From assembly GCF_052088025.1 (NCBI RefSeq), contig NZ_JBQCYD010000012.1, forward strand, positions 1-60,239: 60,239 nt of DNA, read 5' to 3'. Source of the DNA: Anaeromonas sp052088025 (GTDB lineage: Bacteria; Bacillota; Clostridia; Tissierellales; SIT17). The translations under genes and the position numbers were made by a program. The notes under the pieces were generated by a model. That model was not told where the DNA came from and ran no database searches. It saw nothing but the letters and a program-made list of their open reading frames with translations. Of the stretch, positions 44,293 through 53,565 are shown piece by piece (positions within the stretch are counted from its first letter, which is position 1; every line of letters starts with the position of its first letter).

Positions 44293-45336
44293 CTATACTT
44301 TTTCTATATCAAAACCAGCTGCTTTTTTCATTCTATTCATTATAGCACTACCAATACCTATTTCTTCAATTCCTTCTGCAAGTATTATATCTACATTCAT
44401 CTTATCAAATTTCCTTAAAAGAAAAAACAATTTTGCTGCTATTTCTTTTGGATTTTTTCTTGATCCAAGTACCAACAAATTTTCTTCCTTGTATTTATCC
44501 ATTGTTTCTACTGTTGCTAATATACCCACTTTTAATCCTTTTTCCCTATATTTTTTTTCTAATTCATTTATCCTTACTACTATATTTTCTAAATCTCCTG
44601 TTATTATCTTCATATTAGCCTTAGGTGAATAATGTTTATATTTTTGTCCTGGGGATTTAGGTATTATATTTTTATCATCTTTCATAATAGAAATATCTTC
44701 TTCTACTTGATTAAAAACTTCAAGCAAATCTTCTCTTGTTACATCTCCTGGTCTAAGTATCATAGGTATATCACCTGTTACATCAAGAACTGTTGATTCT
44801 ACTCCTACTATAGTTTTACCACCATCTATTATCATATCCACTTTAGAAAATAAATCTTCTATGACATGTTCTACATTAGTAGGACTAGGTTTTCCTGATG
44901 TATTTGCACTTGGTGCAGCTATAGGAAGTCCTGCAAGCCTTATTATTTGTCTTGCTACCATATTATCCGGCATTCTTATAGCTACTGTATCAAGTCCAGC
45001 TGTTATTATATTTGGAATTATATCACTTTTTTCCATGACAAGAGTCAAGGGACCTGGCCAGAATTTATCCATTGCTATTTTTGCAGTATTAGTGATATTC
45101 TTTACTAAATTATTCAATTCACTAATATCTGATATATGAACTATCAATGGATTATCACTTGGTCTGCCCTTAGCCTTAAATATGTTTTCTACTGCCCTAG
45201 CATCTAGTGCATTTGCTCCAAGACCATATACTGTTTCTGTTGGAATTACTACAAGTCCACCGGACTTAAGTAAACTAGCTGCTTCCTTTAAGGCATCTTT
45301 TTCATCTGCTTTTTTTATTATAGTTTTTTTATTCAT
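44293..45336 (-). CDS. ywlC: L-threonylcarbamoyladenylate synthase (Sua5/YwlC)
   Basis: 347 residues: N-terminal YrdC domain (KSGGLVVIPTETVYGLGANALD, KGRPSDNPLIVHI, PSANTSGKPSPTNVEHV) and C-terminal Sua5 domain (about 230-347) after the SPGQKYKHYSP linker. Makes threonylcarbamoyl-AMP from Thr, bicarbonate and ATP for tRNA t6A formation. First gene after the prfA terminator, 10 bases before ywlE. Confidence 0.95.
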   Translation of the reverse strand: MNKKTIIKKADEKDALKEAASLLKSGGLVVIPTETVYGLGANALDARAVENIFKAKGRPSDNPLIVHISDISELNNLVKNITNTAKIAMDKFWPGPLTLVMEKSDIIPNIITAGLDTVAIRMPDNMVARQIIRLAGLPIAAPSANTSGKPSPTNVEHVIEDLFSKVDMIIDGGKTIVGVESTVLDVTGDIPMILRPGDVTREDLLEVFNQVEEDISIMKDDKNIIPKSPGQKYKHYSPKANMKIITGDLENIVVRINELEKKYREKGLKVGILATVETMDKYKEENLLVLGSRKNPKEIAAKLFFLLRKFDKMNVDIILAEGIEEIGIGSAIMNRMKKAAGFDIEKV

Positions 45337-45378
45337 TTTTACACCTTCTAATAGATATTTCTTGTCATATTATAATAA

Positions 45379-45400
45379 AAGCGAACCCCTAGGTTCGCTT
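45379..45400 (-). terminator. Intrinsic terminator after prfA
   Basis: AAGCGAACC stem with a CCTA loop and TTTTATTATAAT behind it on the minus strand. It separates the prmC-chrA-prfA unit from ywlC. Confidence 0.85.
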
Positions 45401-45401
45401 C

Positions 45402-46472
45402 TTATTTCTCTATAGTCTTAAGCTTCTCTGTTTGATCACTTGTTATAAGTGCATCTAGCATTTCTTCTATATCTCCATCTAGGAAATTTTCTAATTTATA
45501 TACTGTTACATTTATTCTATGATCTGTTATTCTACCTTGAGGATAATTATATGTTCTTATCCTTTCTGATCTATCTCCTGTACCAACTTGAGATTTTCTA
45601 GCATCTGCTATTTCCTTGTTTTGTTCTGAAACTTGTTTTTCATATATTCTTGCCTTTAGTACTTTAAATGCCTTATCCTTGTTTTTAAGTTGAGATTTCT
45701 CATCTTGCATAGCTACTACTATCCCTGTAGGAACATGAGTAAGCCTTACTGCTGAATCGGTTGTGTTTACACTTTGTCCTCCATTACCTGATGAGCGATA
45801 AACATCTACTCTTACATCATTCATGTTTATATCTACTTCTACATCATCCACTTCAGGTAATACTGCAACCGTTGCTGTGGATGTATGAATTCTACCACCT
45901 GATTCTGTTTCTGGTACTCTTTGAACCCTATGAACTCCTGATTCATATTTAAGTTTAGAATATGCTCCCTTACCCTTTATCATAAATACTATTTCTTTAA
46001 ATCCACCTACACCTTGACCACTTGTACTCATGATATCTACTTTCCAACCTTGTCTTTCTGCAAATCTTGAATACATTCTAAATAAGTTTCCTGCAAAGAT
46101 ACCAGCTTCATCTCCACCAGCTCCTGCACGCACTTCTACTATAACGTTCTTTTCATCATTAGGGTCTTTTGGTATAAGTAAGAATTTGATTTCTTCTTGT
46201 AATTCTTCTTCTTGTTCTTGAAGCTCGTTTAATTCTTCCTTGACCATTTCCTTGAAATCATCTTCTAATTTATCATTTAACATCTCTTTTGATTCTGCAA
46301 TTCCTTCTACTACTTCTTTATATTCTCTATATTTCATTACAATTGGTTCTACTTCAGCATGTTCTTTTACATACTTTTGCCATTCATTCATATTATTAAT
46401 TATATCTGGGTCACTGATTTTTCCATTTAAGTCTTTATATTTTTCTTCTAGAAAATCTAATTTCTCTAACAT
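45402..46472 (-). CDS. prfA: Peptide chain release factor 1
   Basis: 356 residues. GGQ motif in SSGNGGQSVNTTDSAVRLTHVPTG (about residue 230), to be methylated by PrmC; the PxT codon-recognition region lies near PETESGGRI. Reads UAA and UAG stops. The chosen ATG at 46472 has GGAG eight bases upstream; a longer frame starts 9 codons earlier without such a site. prfA is separated from prmC by two chromate-transporter genes, an unusual arrangement. Confidence 0.96.
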   Translation of the reverse strand: MLEKLDFLEEKYKDLNGKISDPDIINNMNEWQKYVKEHAEVEPIVMKYREYKEVVEGIAESKEMLNDKLEDDFKEMVKEELNELQEQEEELQEEIKFLLIPKDPNDEKNVIVEVRAGAGGDEAGIFAGNLFRMYSRFAERQGWKVDIMSTSGQGVGGFKEIVFMIKGKGAYSKLKYESGVHRVQRVPETESGGRIHTSTATVAVLPEVDDVEVDINMNDVRVDVYRSSGNGGQSVNTTDSAVRLTHVPTGIVVAMQDEKSQLKNKDKAFKVLKARIYEKQVSEQNKEIADARKSQVGTGDRSERIRTYNYPQGRITDHRINVTVYKLENFLDGDIEEMLDALITSDQTEKLKTIEK

Positions 46473-46535
46473 TTGATTCACTCCAATCCCTTTTACCAAT
46501 AATATATTATATCAAATTTTTAATTAAAAGTCGAA

Positions 46536-47054
46536 TTAATATATTAAAATTCCTGTTATTGCTGCACCTATTATACATATTATTGGATTTACTTTTTTTA
46601 TTCCTACTAGAAAGAATATTATAAGAGCTAAAATAGCACCCTTTATATCTACAATAGATTCTTTTCCTACTAAATATAGGGCTGAGGCTACAAGTCCTAG
46701 TACTACTGGTCTAATTCCAGCAAAAATCCATTCTACATATTTAGAGTTTTTGAATTTTTCTAAGAAATGAGCTATTATTATCAATATTATAAATGAAGGA
46801 AGTATAACAGAAACTGTTGCAATAGCTGAACCTAGTACTCCTTTTATGCTAAAGCCTAAAAATGTAGCAGCATTTATGGCAATAGGCCCAGGAGTTACTT
46901 GCGATATTGCAAGCATATCTATAAATTCCTTAGCACTTATCCATCCTCTATTTTCTATTAATTCTTCTTGTATGAATGGAAGCATTGCAAGACCTCCACC
47001 AAAGCTAAATAATCCTATTTTAAAAAATGATAAAAACAATTTAAATGATATCAT
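46536..47054 (-). CDS. Chromate transporter family protein, half-size (second copy)
   Basis: 172-residue membrane protein of the short-chain CHR family: FLSFFKIGLFSFGGGLAMLPFIQEELIENRGW and QVTPGPIAINAATFLGF. Half-size members work as heteropairs, and here the second half-gene starts on the last base of the first (TAATG type). Family transports chromate or related oxyanions; the real substrate is uncertain. Located between prmC and prfA. Confidence 0.88.
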   Translation of the reverse strand: MISFKLFLSFFKIGLFSFGGGLAMLPFIQEELIENRGWISAKEFIDMLAISQVTPGPIAINAATFLGFSIKGVLGSAIATVSVILPSFIILIIIAHFLEKFKNSKYVEWIFAGIRPVVLGLVASALYLVGKESIVDIKGAILALIIFFLVGIKKVNPIICIIGAAITGILIY

Positions 47055-47599
47055 TAGTTTTCCCTCTTTTCTTTAACTTTATGATATGTTATTGAAAAAA
47101 GAGCTGCAATTAATATTATATATACTGGACTCATGCCAAACATTATTATAAATACTGCGGCAAGTATTGAAACTATTGTAAGCAAAATATTTAGGTGGGC
47201 AGAACGATATAAATTAAATAATGATGCACCTATAAGACCAACTACTGCAGGAGTTAAACCCCTAAAAACTTTTTCAACTATTATATTATCTCTAAATCCA
47301 TATACAAATTTAACTACAAATAATATTATGATAAAAGAAGGAAGCGCAACTCCAAGCGCACAAAAAATAGCTCCTTTTATTCGACTTAATTTATATCCTA
47401 CAAGTATTGAAGTATTTATAGATACAGCTCCTGGTGATGATTGGGCTACTGCAAGTGTATCTAGAAATTCTTTCTCATCTAACCATTTATTATTATCTAC
47501 AACTTCTCTTTGTATAAGAGGTAGCATTGCATATCCTCCACCTATTGTAAATAATCCTATTTTAAAAAAGGTAATAAAAAACTTAAAAAGCATCCTCAA
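47054..47599 (-). CDS. Chromate transporter family protein, half-size (first copy)
   Basis: 181 residues, same family as the next gene: FFITFFKIGLFTIGGGYAMLPLIQREVVDNNKW and AVAQSSPGAVSINTSILVGY. Starts one base after the prmC stop with a TTG; the GGAAGG site lies inside the end of prmC. An ATG two codons in is the alternative start. The pair has been inserted as one unit into the prmC-prfA operon. Confidence 0.88.
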   Translation of the reverse strand: MRMLFKFFITFFKIGLFTIGGGYAMLPLIQREVVDNNKWLDEKEFLDTLAVAQSSPGAVSINTSILVGYKLSRIKGAIFCALGVALPSFIIILFVVKFVYGFRDNIIVEKVFRGLTPAVVGLIGASLFNLYRSAHLNILLTIVSILAAVFIIMFGMSPVYIILIAALFSITYHKVKEKREN

Positions 47600-47600
47600 A

Positions 47601-48464
47601 CTAATTCATCCTTCCTACTACCACTCTATCTCTTCCTGATAAATCCTTTAATATCTCTATATTTTTAAAGCCATTTTCATTCATTATATTTTTGACGCTT
47701 AATCCTTGATCATATCCTATTTCATAGCAGAGGACTCCATCTTCTGTAAGTTTTTCTCTTGCCTTTTTTGTTATATATTTATAAAATACAAGTCCATCAT
47801 CTCCACCATCTAGTGCAAGTCTAGGCTCATATTTGGATACTTCTATTTGTAAATCATCTATATCCCTTGAAGGTATATAGGGAGGATTTGATACTATTAT
47901 ATCCATCTTTTCATCTATTTGAGGAAATCCTTCTAATATATCCTTATTTATAAATTTAACCTTATCTTCTAATTTCATTCTTCTTTTATTTTTTCTTGCT
48001 ATTCTTATTGCATCTTCACTTATATCCACAGAATATATATATGCATCTTTTATATAATAAGCAAGACTAAGGGTTATAGCTCCACTGCCTGTACCTATAT
48101 CCATTATATTTAATTTTTCTTTTTCACATTTTAGGGCCATTTTTATAATATATTCAGTCAGTATTTCAGTATCAGCTCTTGGTACAAGTACACCTTCACC
48201 TACATGAAAGTCCAGTCCCATAAATTCTTGATTTTCTAAAATATATTGTATGGGGTAACCTTCTTTTCTTTTACTTGTAAGTTCATCAAATTTATTGATT
48301 ATTTTTTCATCTACTATACGATTTGGATGTGTATAAAGATAGGCCTTATCTACATCTAATAAATAACAAACAATTAATTCTGCTTCAAGCCTTGGATTTT
48401 TTATTTCATTTTTTTTAAGATAATTGTATCCTCTTCCTAATAATTCCCGTACAGTATGTGCCAA
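47601..48464 (-). CDS. prmC: Release factor glutamine methyltransferase
   Basis: 287 residues. SAM-binding IMDIGTGSGAITLSLAYY (about 117-134) and substrate motif IIVSNPPYIPSRD (NPPY at about 187). Methylates the Gln of the GGQ motif in release factors 1 and 2. Start TTG at 48464 with AAGGAG eight bases upstream, preferred over the GTG at 48473 that overlaps this site. Its usual partner prfA lies two genes downstream. Confidence 0.94.
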   Translation of the reverse strand: MAHTVRELLGRGYNYLKKNEIKNPRLEAELIVCYLLDVDKAYLYTHPNRIVDEKIINKFDELTSKRKEGYPIQYILENQEFMGLDFHVGEGVLVPRADTEILTEYIIKMALKCEKEKLNIMDIGTGSGAITLSLAYYIKDAYIYSVDISEDAIRIARKNKRRMKLEDKVKFINKDILEGFPQIDEKMDIIVSNPPYIPSRDIDDLQIEVSKYEPRLALDGGDDGLVFYKYITKKAREKLTEDGVLCYEIGYDQGLSVKNIMNENGFKNIEILKDLSGRDRVVVGRMN

Positions 48465-48614
48465 TTTAAACACTCCTTAAAATTTTGTCTATGAAATTAT
48501 ATCATATTATAAAAACTCCACCAATTTTATATGGCAGAGATTTTATATCTAACTTACCTTTTTTTATATACCCTTGTTTGATGTCAATTATTCTTTTAAA
48601 ATAATAATATATTA

Positions 48615-49511
48615 TTATTTTAAAACTTCTTTAAATTTTTCTGAGATATTTTTCATATTTTCTATATATTCTTCTGATAAGGGATTTACCTTTATAGCTT
48701 CTCCATCAATTTCTTTTGCTATAGTTTCTGCTTGAGTACTAGAGAATTCACCTTGATAAAAAACAAATTTTATATTATTATCCTTAGCAAAGTCTATAAC
48801 TTCTGTTATTCTCTTTGCACTAGCTTCCTTGCCTGATTCTTCTATTGCAATCATATTCAAACCATAATCATCTGCAAAATAGCCAAATGATGGATGATAT
48901 ATGATGAAAGATTGATTTTTTACTCCCTTTAAAGTCTCCTTTATAGAATCATCTATAGTGCTTAATTCATCCTTGTAATTTTCAGCATTTTCCTTATAAG
49001 TTTCTTCATTTTCTGGACTTATTTCTATTAATTTATCTCTTATAATGTCAATCATTTCAATAACTCTTTTAGGTGAAAGCCATATATGTGGATCTTCTCC
49101 TTCATGATCTTCATCTTCTTCATGGCTATGGTCTTCATCTTCACTAAAATTTCTCATGGGATAAACTTCCGATACACCTTTTGCTAGATTGACTATTTCA
49201 ATATTTTCATTTAAATCCTTGGCCTTTGGAATTATATTAGAATTTTCTGCTGGGACTCCCATTGCAAAATAAACTTTTGCATCACTAAATTTTTGTAGTT
49301 CTTTTGGTGATGGTTGATAATTTGTAGGACTGTTACCTGGGGGAATCATAGTCACAACTTCCATATCACCTTGTGTAATAGCATCTATAAAACCCTTGAT
49401 AGGCGGCACGCCGGCAGCAACAGTGATTTTGCCATCATCATCTGCTAGCTCATCATCACTACATCCTGTAAGTGCTAACAATACTATTAACATCATAAAT
49501 ATCTTTTTCAT
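48615..49511 (-). CDS. Zinc/manganese ABC solute-binding lipoprotein (ZnuA-like), orphan
   Basis: 298-residue lipoprotein (LTGCSDD, Cys at 18) of the cluster A-I metal-binding type. The His/Asp/Glu-rich loop (DHSHEEDEDHEGEDPHIWLSPKRV, about 128-150) and HPSFGYFADDYGL carry metal-ligand His. The first His ligand usually found in DPHTYEP is replaced: NSPTNYQPSP. No permease or ATPase gene is adjacent. It lies 31 bases after the PTS IIC gene, so it is probably the last gene of a IIB-IIC-ZnuA operon under a Fur/Zur-like operator. Confidence 0.85.
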   Translation of the reverse strand: MKKIFMMLIVLLALTGCSDDELADDDGKITVAAGVPPIKGFIDAITQGDMEVVTMIPPGNSPTNYQPSPKELQKFSDAKVYFAMGVPAENSNIIPKAKDLNENIEIVNLAKGVSEVYPMRNFSEDEDHSHEEDEDHEGEDPHIWLSPKRVIEMIDIIRDKLIEISPENEETYKENAENYKDELSTIDDSIKETLKGVKNQSFIIYHPSFGYFADDYGLNMIAIEESGKEASAKRITEVIDFAKDNNIKFVFYQGEFSSTQAETIAKEIDGEAIKVNPLSEEYIENMKNISEKFKEVLK

Positions 49512-49542
49512 TTTTACCTCCTTGATGACACATGCTAGGCTT

Positions 49543-50568
49543 CTAAAGTGTCACTTTTCCTTCTTCTTCTAATTCCTCTGTTACTTCTTTTTTAAATAAT
49601 ATTAAAAGCAAGGTGCTTATAGCTATTCCTATCATAAGTGCTAATAAAAATAAATACCATTTTTCTGTAAAGGGAAATGCTAATATACCTCCAAATAGTT
49701 GAGTCTCTATATTAAATGCCATAATAAGTGCTCCACCTACTGATGACCCTATTACAAATGCTGGTATAACTCTAAGTGGATTGGTAACAGCATAGGGGAT
49801 AGCCCCTTCTGTAATACCTAAAAGTCCTGTAAATAGTGCTGAAAGTGAATTTGCTTTCTCTACTTGGGTAAATTTCTTTGGCACAATAAAGCTTGCAAGT
49901 GCTGCTGATATTGGTGGTGTCATGATTCCTGCAAATGCTGCTGCATTTGGGCCAAATATCTGCTGAGAATATGCTCCTATTATAAAGGTAAGGGCTATTT
50001 TATTTATAGGTCCACCCATGTCAAATGCAAGCATTGCTCCAAGTATTGCCCCTAAAAGCACTGCATTTGTACCACTTATTTCAAGCAGCCAATTATCTAA
50101 AAATCCTTGAAGTGAGCTTATTGGTTGACCTATAAGTGCAACTAATAAGCCAGTTATAGCCATACCTACAAGAGGTATAAACATCATTGGTTTAAGCGTA
50201 ACTATATATGGATGAAAAGGCACTTTTTTAAGTGCATCTACTACAAAACCTGCAATAAGTCCTGCTAATATTCCTCCTAAAAATCCAGCTCCTATTTCAG
50301 CTGCTACATATCCTCCTGCAAAACCTGGTGCAATTCCTGGTCTATCTGCTATTCCAAATGCAATATATGCGCCTATTATATGAGGTATAAAACCAAATAT
50401 AGCATATCCTAATTTTTGCATGGGTTCCATTACATTTTCTAAGCCAAATCTACCAAATATAGTACCAAAAGCTATGAGCAGTCCTCCACCTACTATAAAT
50501 GGAAGCATATAGGAAACTCCTGTCATTAAATATCTTCTAAGGTTTAATAGTTTTTCTTTCATGATCAA
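49543..50568 (-). CDS. PTS fructose-family IIC component
   Basis: 341-residue membrane protein with about nine to ten segments, fructose-subfamily EIIC: RRYLMTGVSYMLPFIVGGGLLIAFG, PGIAPGFAGGYVAAEIGAGFLGGILAG, FDMGGPINKIA and ITEGAIPYAV. Transports and channels sugar phosphorylated by IIB. IIA and 1-phosphofructokinase are absent from the neighbourhood, so the IIA must come from elsewhere; the sugar is not certain. ATGA overlap with the IIB gene. Confidence 0.88.
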   Translation of the reverse strand: MIMKEKLLNLRRYLMTGVSYMLPFIVGGGLLIAFGTIFGRFGLENVMEPMQKLGYAIFGFIPHIIGAYIAFGIADRPGIAPGFAGGYVAAEIGAGFLGGILAGLIAGFVVDALKKVPFHPYIVTLKPMMFIPLVGMAITGLLVALIGQPISSLQGFLDNWLLEISGTNAVLLGAILGAMLAFDMGGPINKIALTFIIGAYSQQIFGPNAAAFAGIMTPPISAALASFIVPKKFTQVEKANSLSALFTGLLGITEGAIPYAVTNPLRVIPAFVIGSSVGGALIMAFNIETQLFGGILAFPFTEKWYLFLLALMIGIAISTLLLILFKKEVTEELEEEGKVTL

Positions 50569-50873
50569 ACCTCCATATTTAATGCTTCTTTTATTTCTTT
50601 TTCAGGATTCTTTATAGCTCTTGCTACAGTAATTTTTGATATATCTAAACCTTCAAATCTTTCCATTTTAGATATATTCATCTCTATTGCAAGTATAATA
50701 GCATCTGCCTCATCTATTTCCTTTTTTGAAAGTTCATTTTCTATTCCTATGGCCCCTTGAGTTTCAATCTTTATATCATGACCTAATTTTTTTGCAGCCT
50801 TTATAAGTTTTTCTTTTGCAATATATGTATGCGCAATACCTGTAGGGCATGCTGTTACAGCTACTATTTTCAT
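50565..50873 (-). CDS. PTS fructose-family IIB component
   Basis: 102 residues. Phosphorylated Cys in VTACPTGIAHTYIAKEKL (about residue 9), fructose IIB fold. Receives phosphate from IIA and gives it to the sugar in IIC. Start at the ATG at 50873 with GGGAG eight bases before it; an ATG two codons earlier is too close to that site. First gene of the operon that carries the Zur-like operator. Confidence 0.88.
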   Translation of the reverse strand: MKIVAVTACPTGIAHTYIAKEKLIKAAKKLGHDIKIETQGAIGIENELSKKEIDEADAIILAIEMNISKMERFEGLDISKITVARAIKNPEKEIKEALNMEV

Positions 50874-50910
50874 ATACATCGCTCCCTTAATCGTTTTCTA
50901 ATTAATACCC

Positions 50911-50940
50911 ACTATAGTATTTTGTAATCATTACAATCAA
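50911..50940 (-). promoter_or_regulatory. Promoter with Fur/Zur-family 7-1-7 operator
   Basis: Minus strand: -35 TTGATT (50935-50940), 18-base spacer, -10 TATAGT (50911-50916). The spacer holds a perfect 7-1-7 dyad TTGTAATGATTACAA (50922-50936). This is the box type of the Fur superfamily and differs from the Bacillus Zur box TCGTAATNATTACGA at one position per arm. With ZnuA in the operon, Zur is the likely regulator. Confidence 0.65.
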
Positions 50941-50955
50941 AGGCTTTTCAATACA

Positions 50956-51002
50956 TAAGGCTCAATTTAGATTATGATTATCATAGTCTAAATTGAGCCT
51001 TA
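50956..51002 (-). terminator. Intrinsic terminator after tdk
   Basis: Perfect 16-bp stem TAAGGCTCAATTTAGA, directly behind the tdk stop, isolating it from the PTS operon. Confidence 0.85.
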
Positions 51003-51009
51003 ACTTTCA

Positions 51010-51588
51010 CTATCCATACTTAACTTCATGGTGAAGGCGGCATCTTGCTTCATAGCTTTCTGTTGCACCTACGAGTATTGTGGGTTCATCATATCTTGCC
51101 GGCATGCCATCTATTAATCTTTGCGTTCTTGTTGCAGGTTGTCCACATACCATACATACTGCTGTAAGTTTATCTACAAATTCTGCTATTGCTAGAATTT
51201 CTGGGCTAGGTCCAAATGGTTCACCTCTAAAGTCCATATCAAGTCCTGCTACTATCACCCTGAGTCCTTTATTTGCAAGCTCCTTAACTATATCAACTAT
51301 TCCTTCATCCATAAACTGTATTTCATCTACTCCTACTACTTCTGTATCATTTTCTAATAGATCTAATATCTCTTTTGAATTTGCTATGCAAATCCCCTCA
51401 ATCTTATCTCCATTGTGACTTACTACATCTACCTTTGAATACCTATTATCTATTGCAGGTTTAAATACTTGCACCTTTTGTTTTGCTATTTTTGCTCTTC
51501 TAAGTCTCCTTATAAGTTCCTCACTTTTGCCACTATACATTGGCCCTATTGCTGCTTCTATATAGCCATGATCTTTTGGTCCATACAT
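51010..51588 (-). CDS. tdk: Thymidine kinase
   Basis: 192 residues. P-loop GPMYSGKSEELIRR (about 16-29), Walker B-like VVGVDEIQFM, zinc-binding CMVCGQPATRTQRL with a late Cys/His pair, lid with YEARCRLHHE. Salvages thymidine to TMP. Between rpmE and the PTS operon, in the conserved rpmE-tdk-prfA neighbourhood. Confidence 0.95.
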   Translation of the reverse strand: MYGPKDHGYIEAAIGPMYSGKSEELIRRLRRAKIAKQKVQVFKPAIDNRYSKVDVVSHNGDKIEGICIANSKEILDLLENDTEVVGVDEIQFMDEGIVDIVKELANKGLRVIVAGLDMDFRGEPFGPSPEILAIAEFVDKLTAVCMVCGQPATRTQRLIDGMPARYDEPTILVGATESYEARCRLHHEVKYG

Positions 51589-51627
51589 GTAAATTCCTCC
51601 ATTACACCCGTAAATTTAAAAAATAAA

Positions 51628-51651
51628 GGCTAGAAGCTTTAACTTCTAACC
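51628..51651 (-). terminator. Intrinsic terminator after rpmE
   Basis: GGTTAGAAG stem, 6-base loop, then TTTATTTTTT on the minus strand. Confidence 0.85.
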
Positions 51652-51665
51652 TAAATATCCTTATA

Positions 51666-51863
51666 TTACATTCCGTATTTCTTCTTGAATTTATCAACAC
51701 GTCCGCCTTTATCAGCAAACTTTTGACGTCCTGTGTAGAATGGATGACATTCTGAACAAATTTCAACTTTTATCTCATCTTTTGTAGAACCAGTCTCAAA
51801 CTCATTTCCACATGCACAATGTACCTTAACTGTTTTATATTCTGGATGGATTCCTTCTTTCAT
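51666..51863 (-). CDS. rpmE: 50S ribosomal protein L31
   Basis: 65 residues. Zinc-binding type (C+): CACG at about residue 16 and CSECHPFYTGRQKF at 36-49. The ATG at 51863 follows an AGAGGTG site; the longer frame of 73 codons lacks one. Order rho-rpmE-tdk is conserved, here with the Mrp operon inserted between rho and rpmE. Confidence 0.96.
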   Translation of the reverse strand: MKEGIHPEYKTVKVHCACGNEFETGSTKDEIKVEICSECHPFYTGRQKFADKGGRVDKFKKKYGM

Positions 51864-51970
51864 TAAAATCACCTCTTTCTGATACAACTTTTAATTTATA
51901 AAATTTATCTTTTTTCAGTTTTCAACTAATACATTATATCACAATTAATTAGTTTTTGTAAACCAATATT

Positions 51971-53563
51971 TTAAAATCTAATCCATATTATCATTATCAC
52001 TATAAATGATAATAACATAATATTAGTTGCTCCAAATGACAAATTTATATGGCGTAATTTTTTAATTACCTTATAATCTTTTTCTATAAGTAACTTAAAT
52101 ATGATAAAAGCTATTATTAAATTTATTCCATAATCAATTATATAACCTATGTCAAAAATTTGCAAATATGATAACTCTATATCAAATAAAATATCCATTA
52201 GTGCTTTGGAAAATAGCCCTAAAAATACACAGGTAAATGCTAATATAAATATAGATATTGCACTTTTCTTTTGAGGTATTTTATCCACCTTTGAATGCCC
52301 AAAAAATATTTGTGAAAATTTAACAAATGAAATCATGGTACCTAAATTTAATAGATTTAGCATATTTACTTTTATACTACTAGCATATAATCCATGTTTT
52401 ATTATAGATTTAGATATATAGCCATTAAATAAGGGGGCTCCTGTTATAGAAAATATACCCACAAGTATAAATATAGCTAGAATAGGTGAATCCCTAAAGA
52501 CTCCCCTTATTTCTGTGACTCGTCTAGTCCCATACCTGTTTATGAGAATTCCTGCTGCCAAAAATAATAATGTTTTAAATATTGCATGATTAAATATATG
52601 AAGTATTCCTCCAAGTAAAAGTTCTCCTTCCATTGCAGATACTCCCATAAGCATTATACCTATTTGAGATATGGTATGAAATGCCAATATTTGTTTTATA
52701 TCCTTTTGACTTAGGGCAAATAATACTCCTAAAAACCCTGTTAAAAAGCCTAATAAAAAGAAAAAATCATTTAATACATCCATATTAAACATCTGATTCA
52801 TTCTAATAAATACATATAAGCCACTTTTTACAAGTAAGCCTGAAAGTAAGGCTGATATTCCAGATGGAGCTGCAGAATGTGCCCTGGGCAACCAGTTATA
52901 GACTGGAAATAGTGCTGATTTTACACCTACTGCTGCCATTATAAGTACATATGATAGCTTTATTATATTTGTATCTTTGAAAAATTCTATTTTGAATTTT
53001 ATTATATCCATATTTAATGTTCCTGTAAATGAATACAAGAGTATTAGACCTAATAGATAAAAAAGTATACCTACTGAATTAAAGGCTAGATAATATAGTC
53101 CTGCCCTTACTGCAAATCCATCTTTTTTATAGACAATAAGTATGGTAGAAAGTATTGTAATTATATCTAATATAACAAATATATTAAACAAGTCATTACT
53201 AAGTAAAAGTGCTATAAAAGAGCCCTCTAAAAATAGTAAAAAGAATAAGAATTTATATTCATGACTTCTTTTATTGAAACTATAAAGTATTATAATTGAC
53301 CAAATAAATATTGTAAGCGCTATAAAAACTATAGAGATATTATCTACTAATAAAGTGATTCCAATTGATTTATTCCATAAGCCTAAGGTAAATATATGAA
53401 GCCTTCCTAATTTCACAAAATAATCATAATAGATTATAAATAAGACAATCATAAGTATTTGAGATGCAAATGCTAAGTAATTGGCCTTTTTATTGTGAAT
53501 AAGATAGATTATTAAACCTAAAAATATAGGTATAAATATTAGAAATATAGGTATGTTTTCCAA
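51971..53563 (-). CDS. mrpD: Mrp/Mbh-type antiporter, MrpD-like subunit
   Basis: 530-residue membrane protein of the proton-translocating NADH-quinone oxidoreductase family (ND2/4/5-like), with about 14 segments. Conserved GVKSALFPVYNWLPRAHSAAPSGISALLSGLLVK and the ISQIGIMLMG segment hold the Lys/His of the ion path. It is the only large antiporter-like subunit; no MrpA is present in the operon. Last gene of an eight-gene transport unit. Confidence 0.88.
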   Translation of the reverse strand: MENIPIFLIFIPIFLGLIIYLIHNKKANYLAFASQILMIVLFIIYYDYFVKLGRLHIFTLGLWNKSIGITLLVDNISIVFIALTIFIWSIIILYSFNKRSHEYKFLFFLLFLEGSFIALLLSNDLFNIFVILDIITILSTILIVYKKDGFAVRAGLYYLAFNSVGILFYLLGLILLYSFTGTLNMDIIKFKIEFFKDTNIIKLSYVLIMAAVGVKSALFPVYNWLPRAHSAAPSGISALLSGLLVKSGLYVFIRMNQMFNMDVLNDFFFLLGFLTGFLGVLFALSQKDIKQILAFHTISQIGIMLMGVSAMEGELLLGGILHIFNHAIFKTLLFLAAGILINRYGTRRVTEIRGVFRDSPILAIFILVGIFSITGAPLFNGYISKSIIKHGLYASSIKVNMLNLLNLGTMISFVKFSQIFFGHSKVDKIPQKKSAISIFILAFTCVFLGLFSKALMDILFDIELSYLQIFDIGYIIDYGINLIIAFIIFKLLIEKDYKVIKKLRHINLSFGATNIMLLSFIVIMIIWIRF

Positions 53564-53565
53564 AT

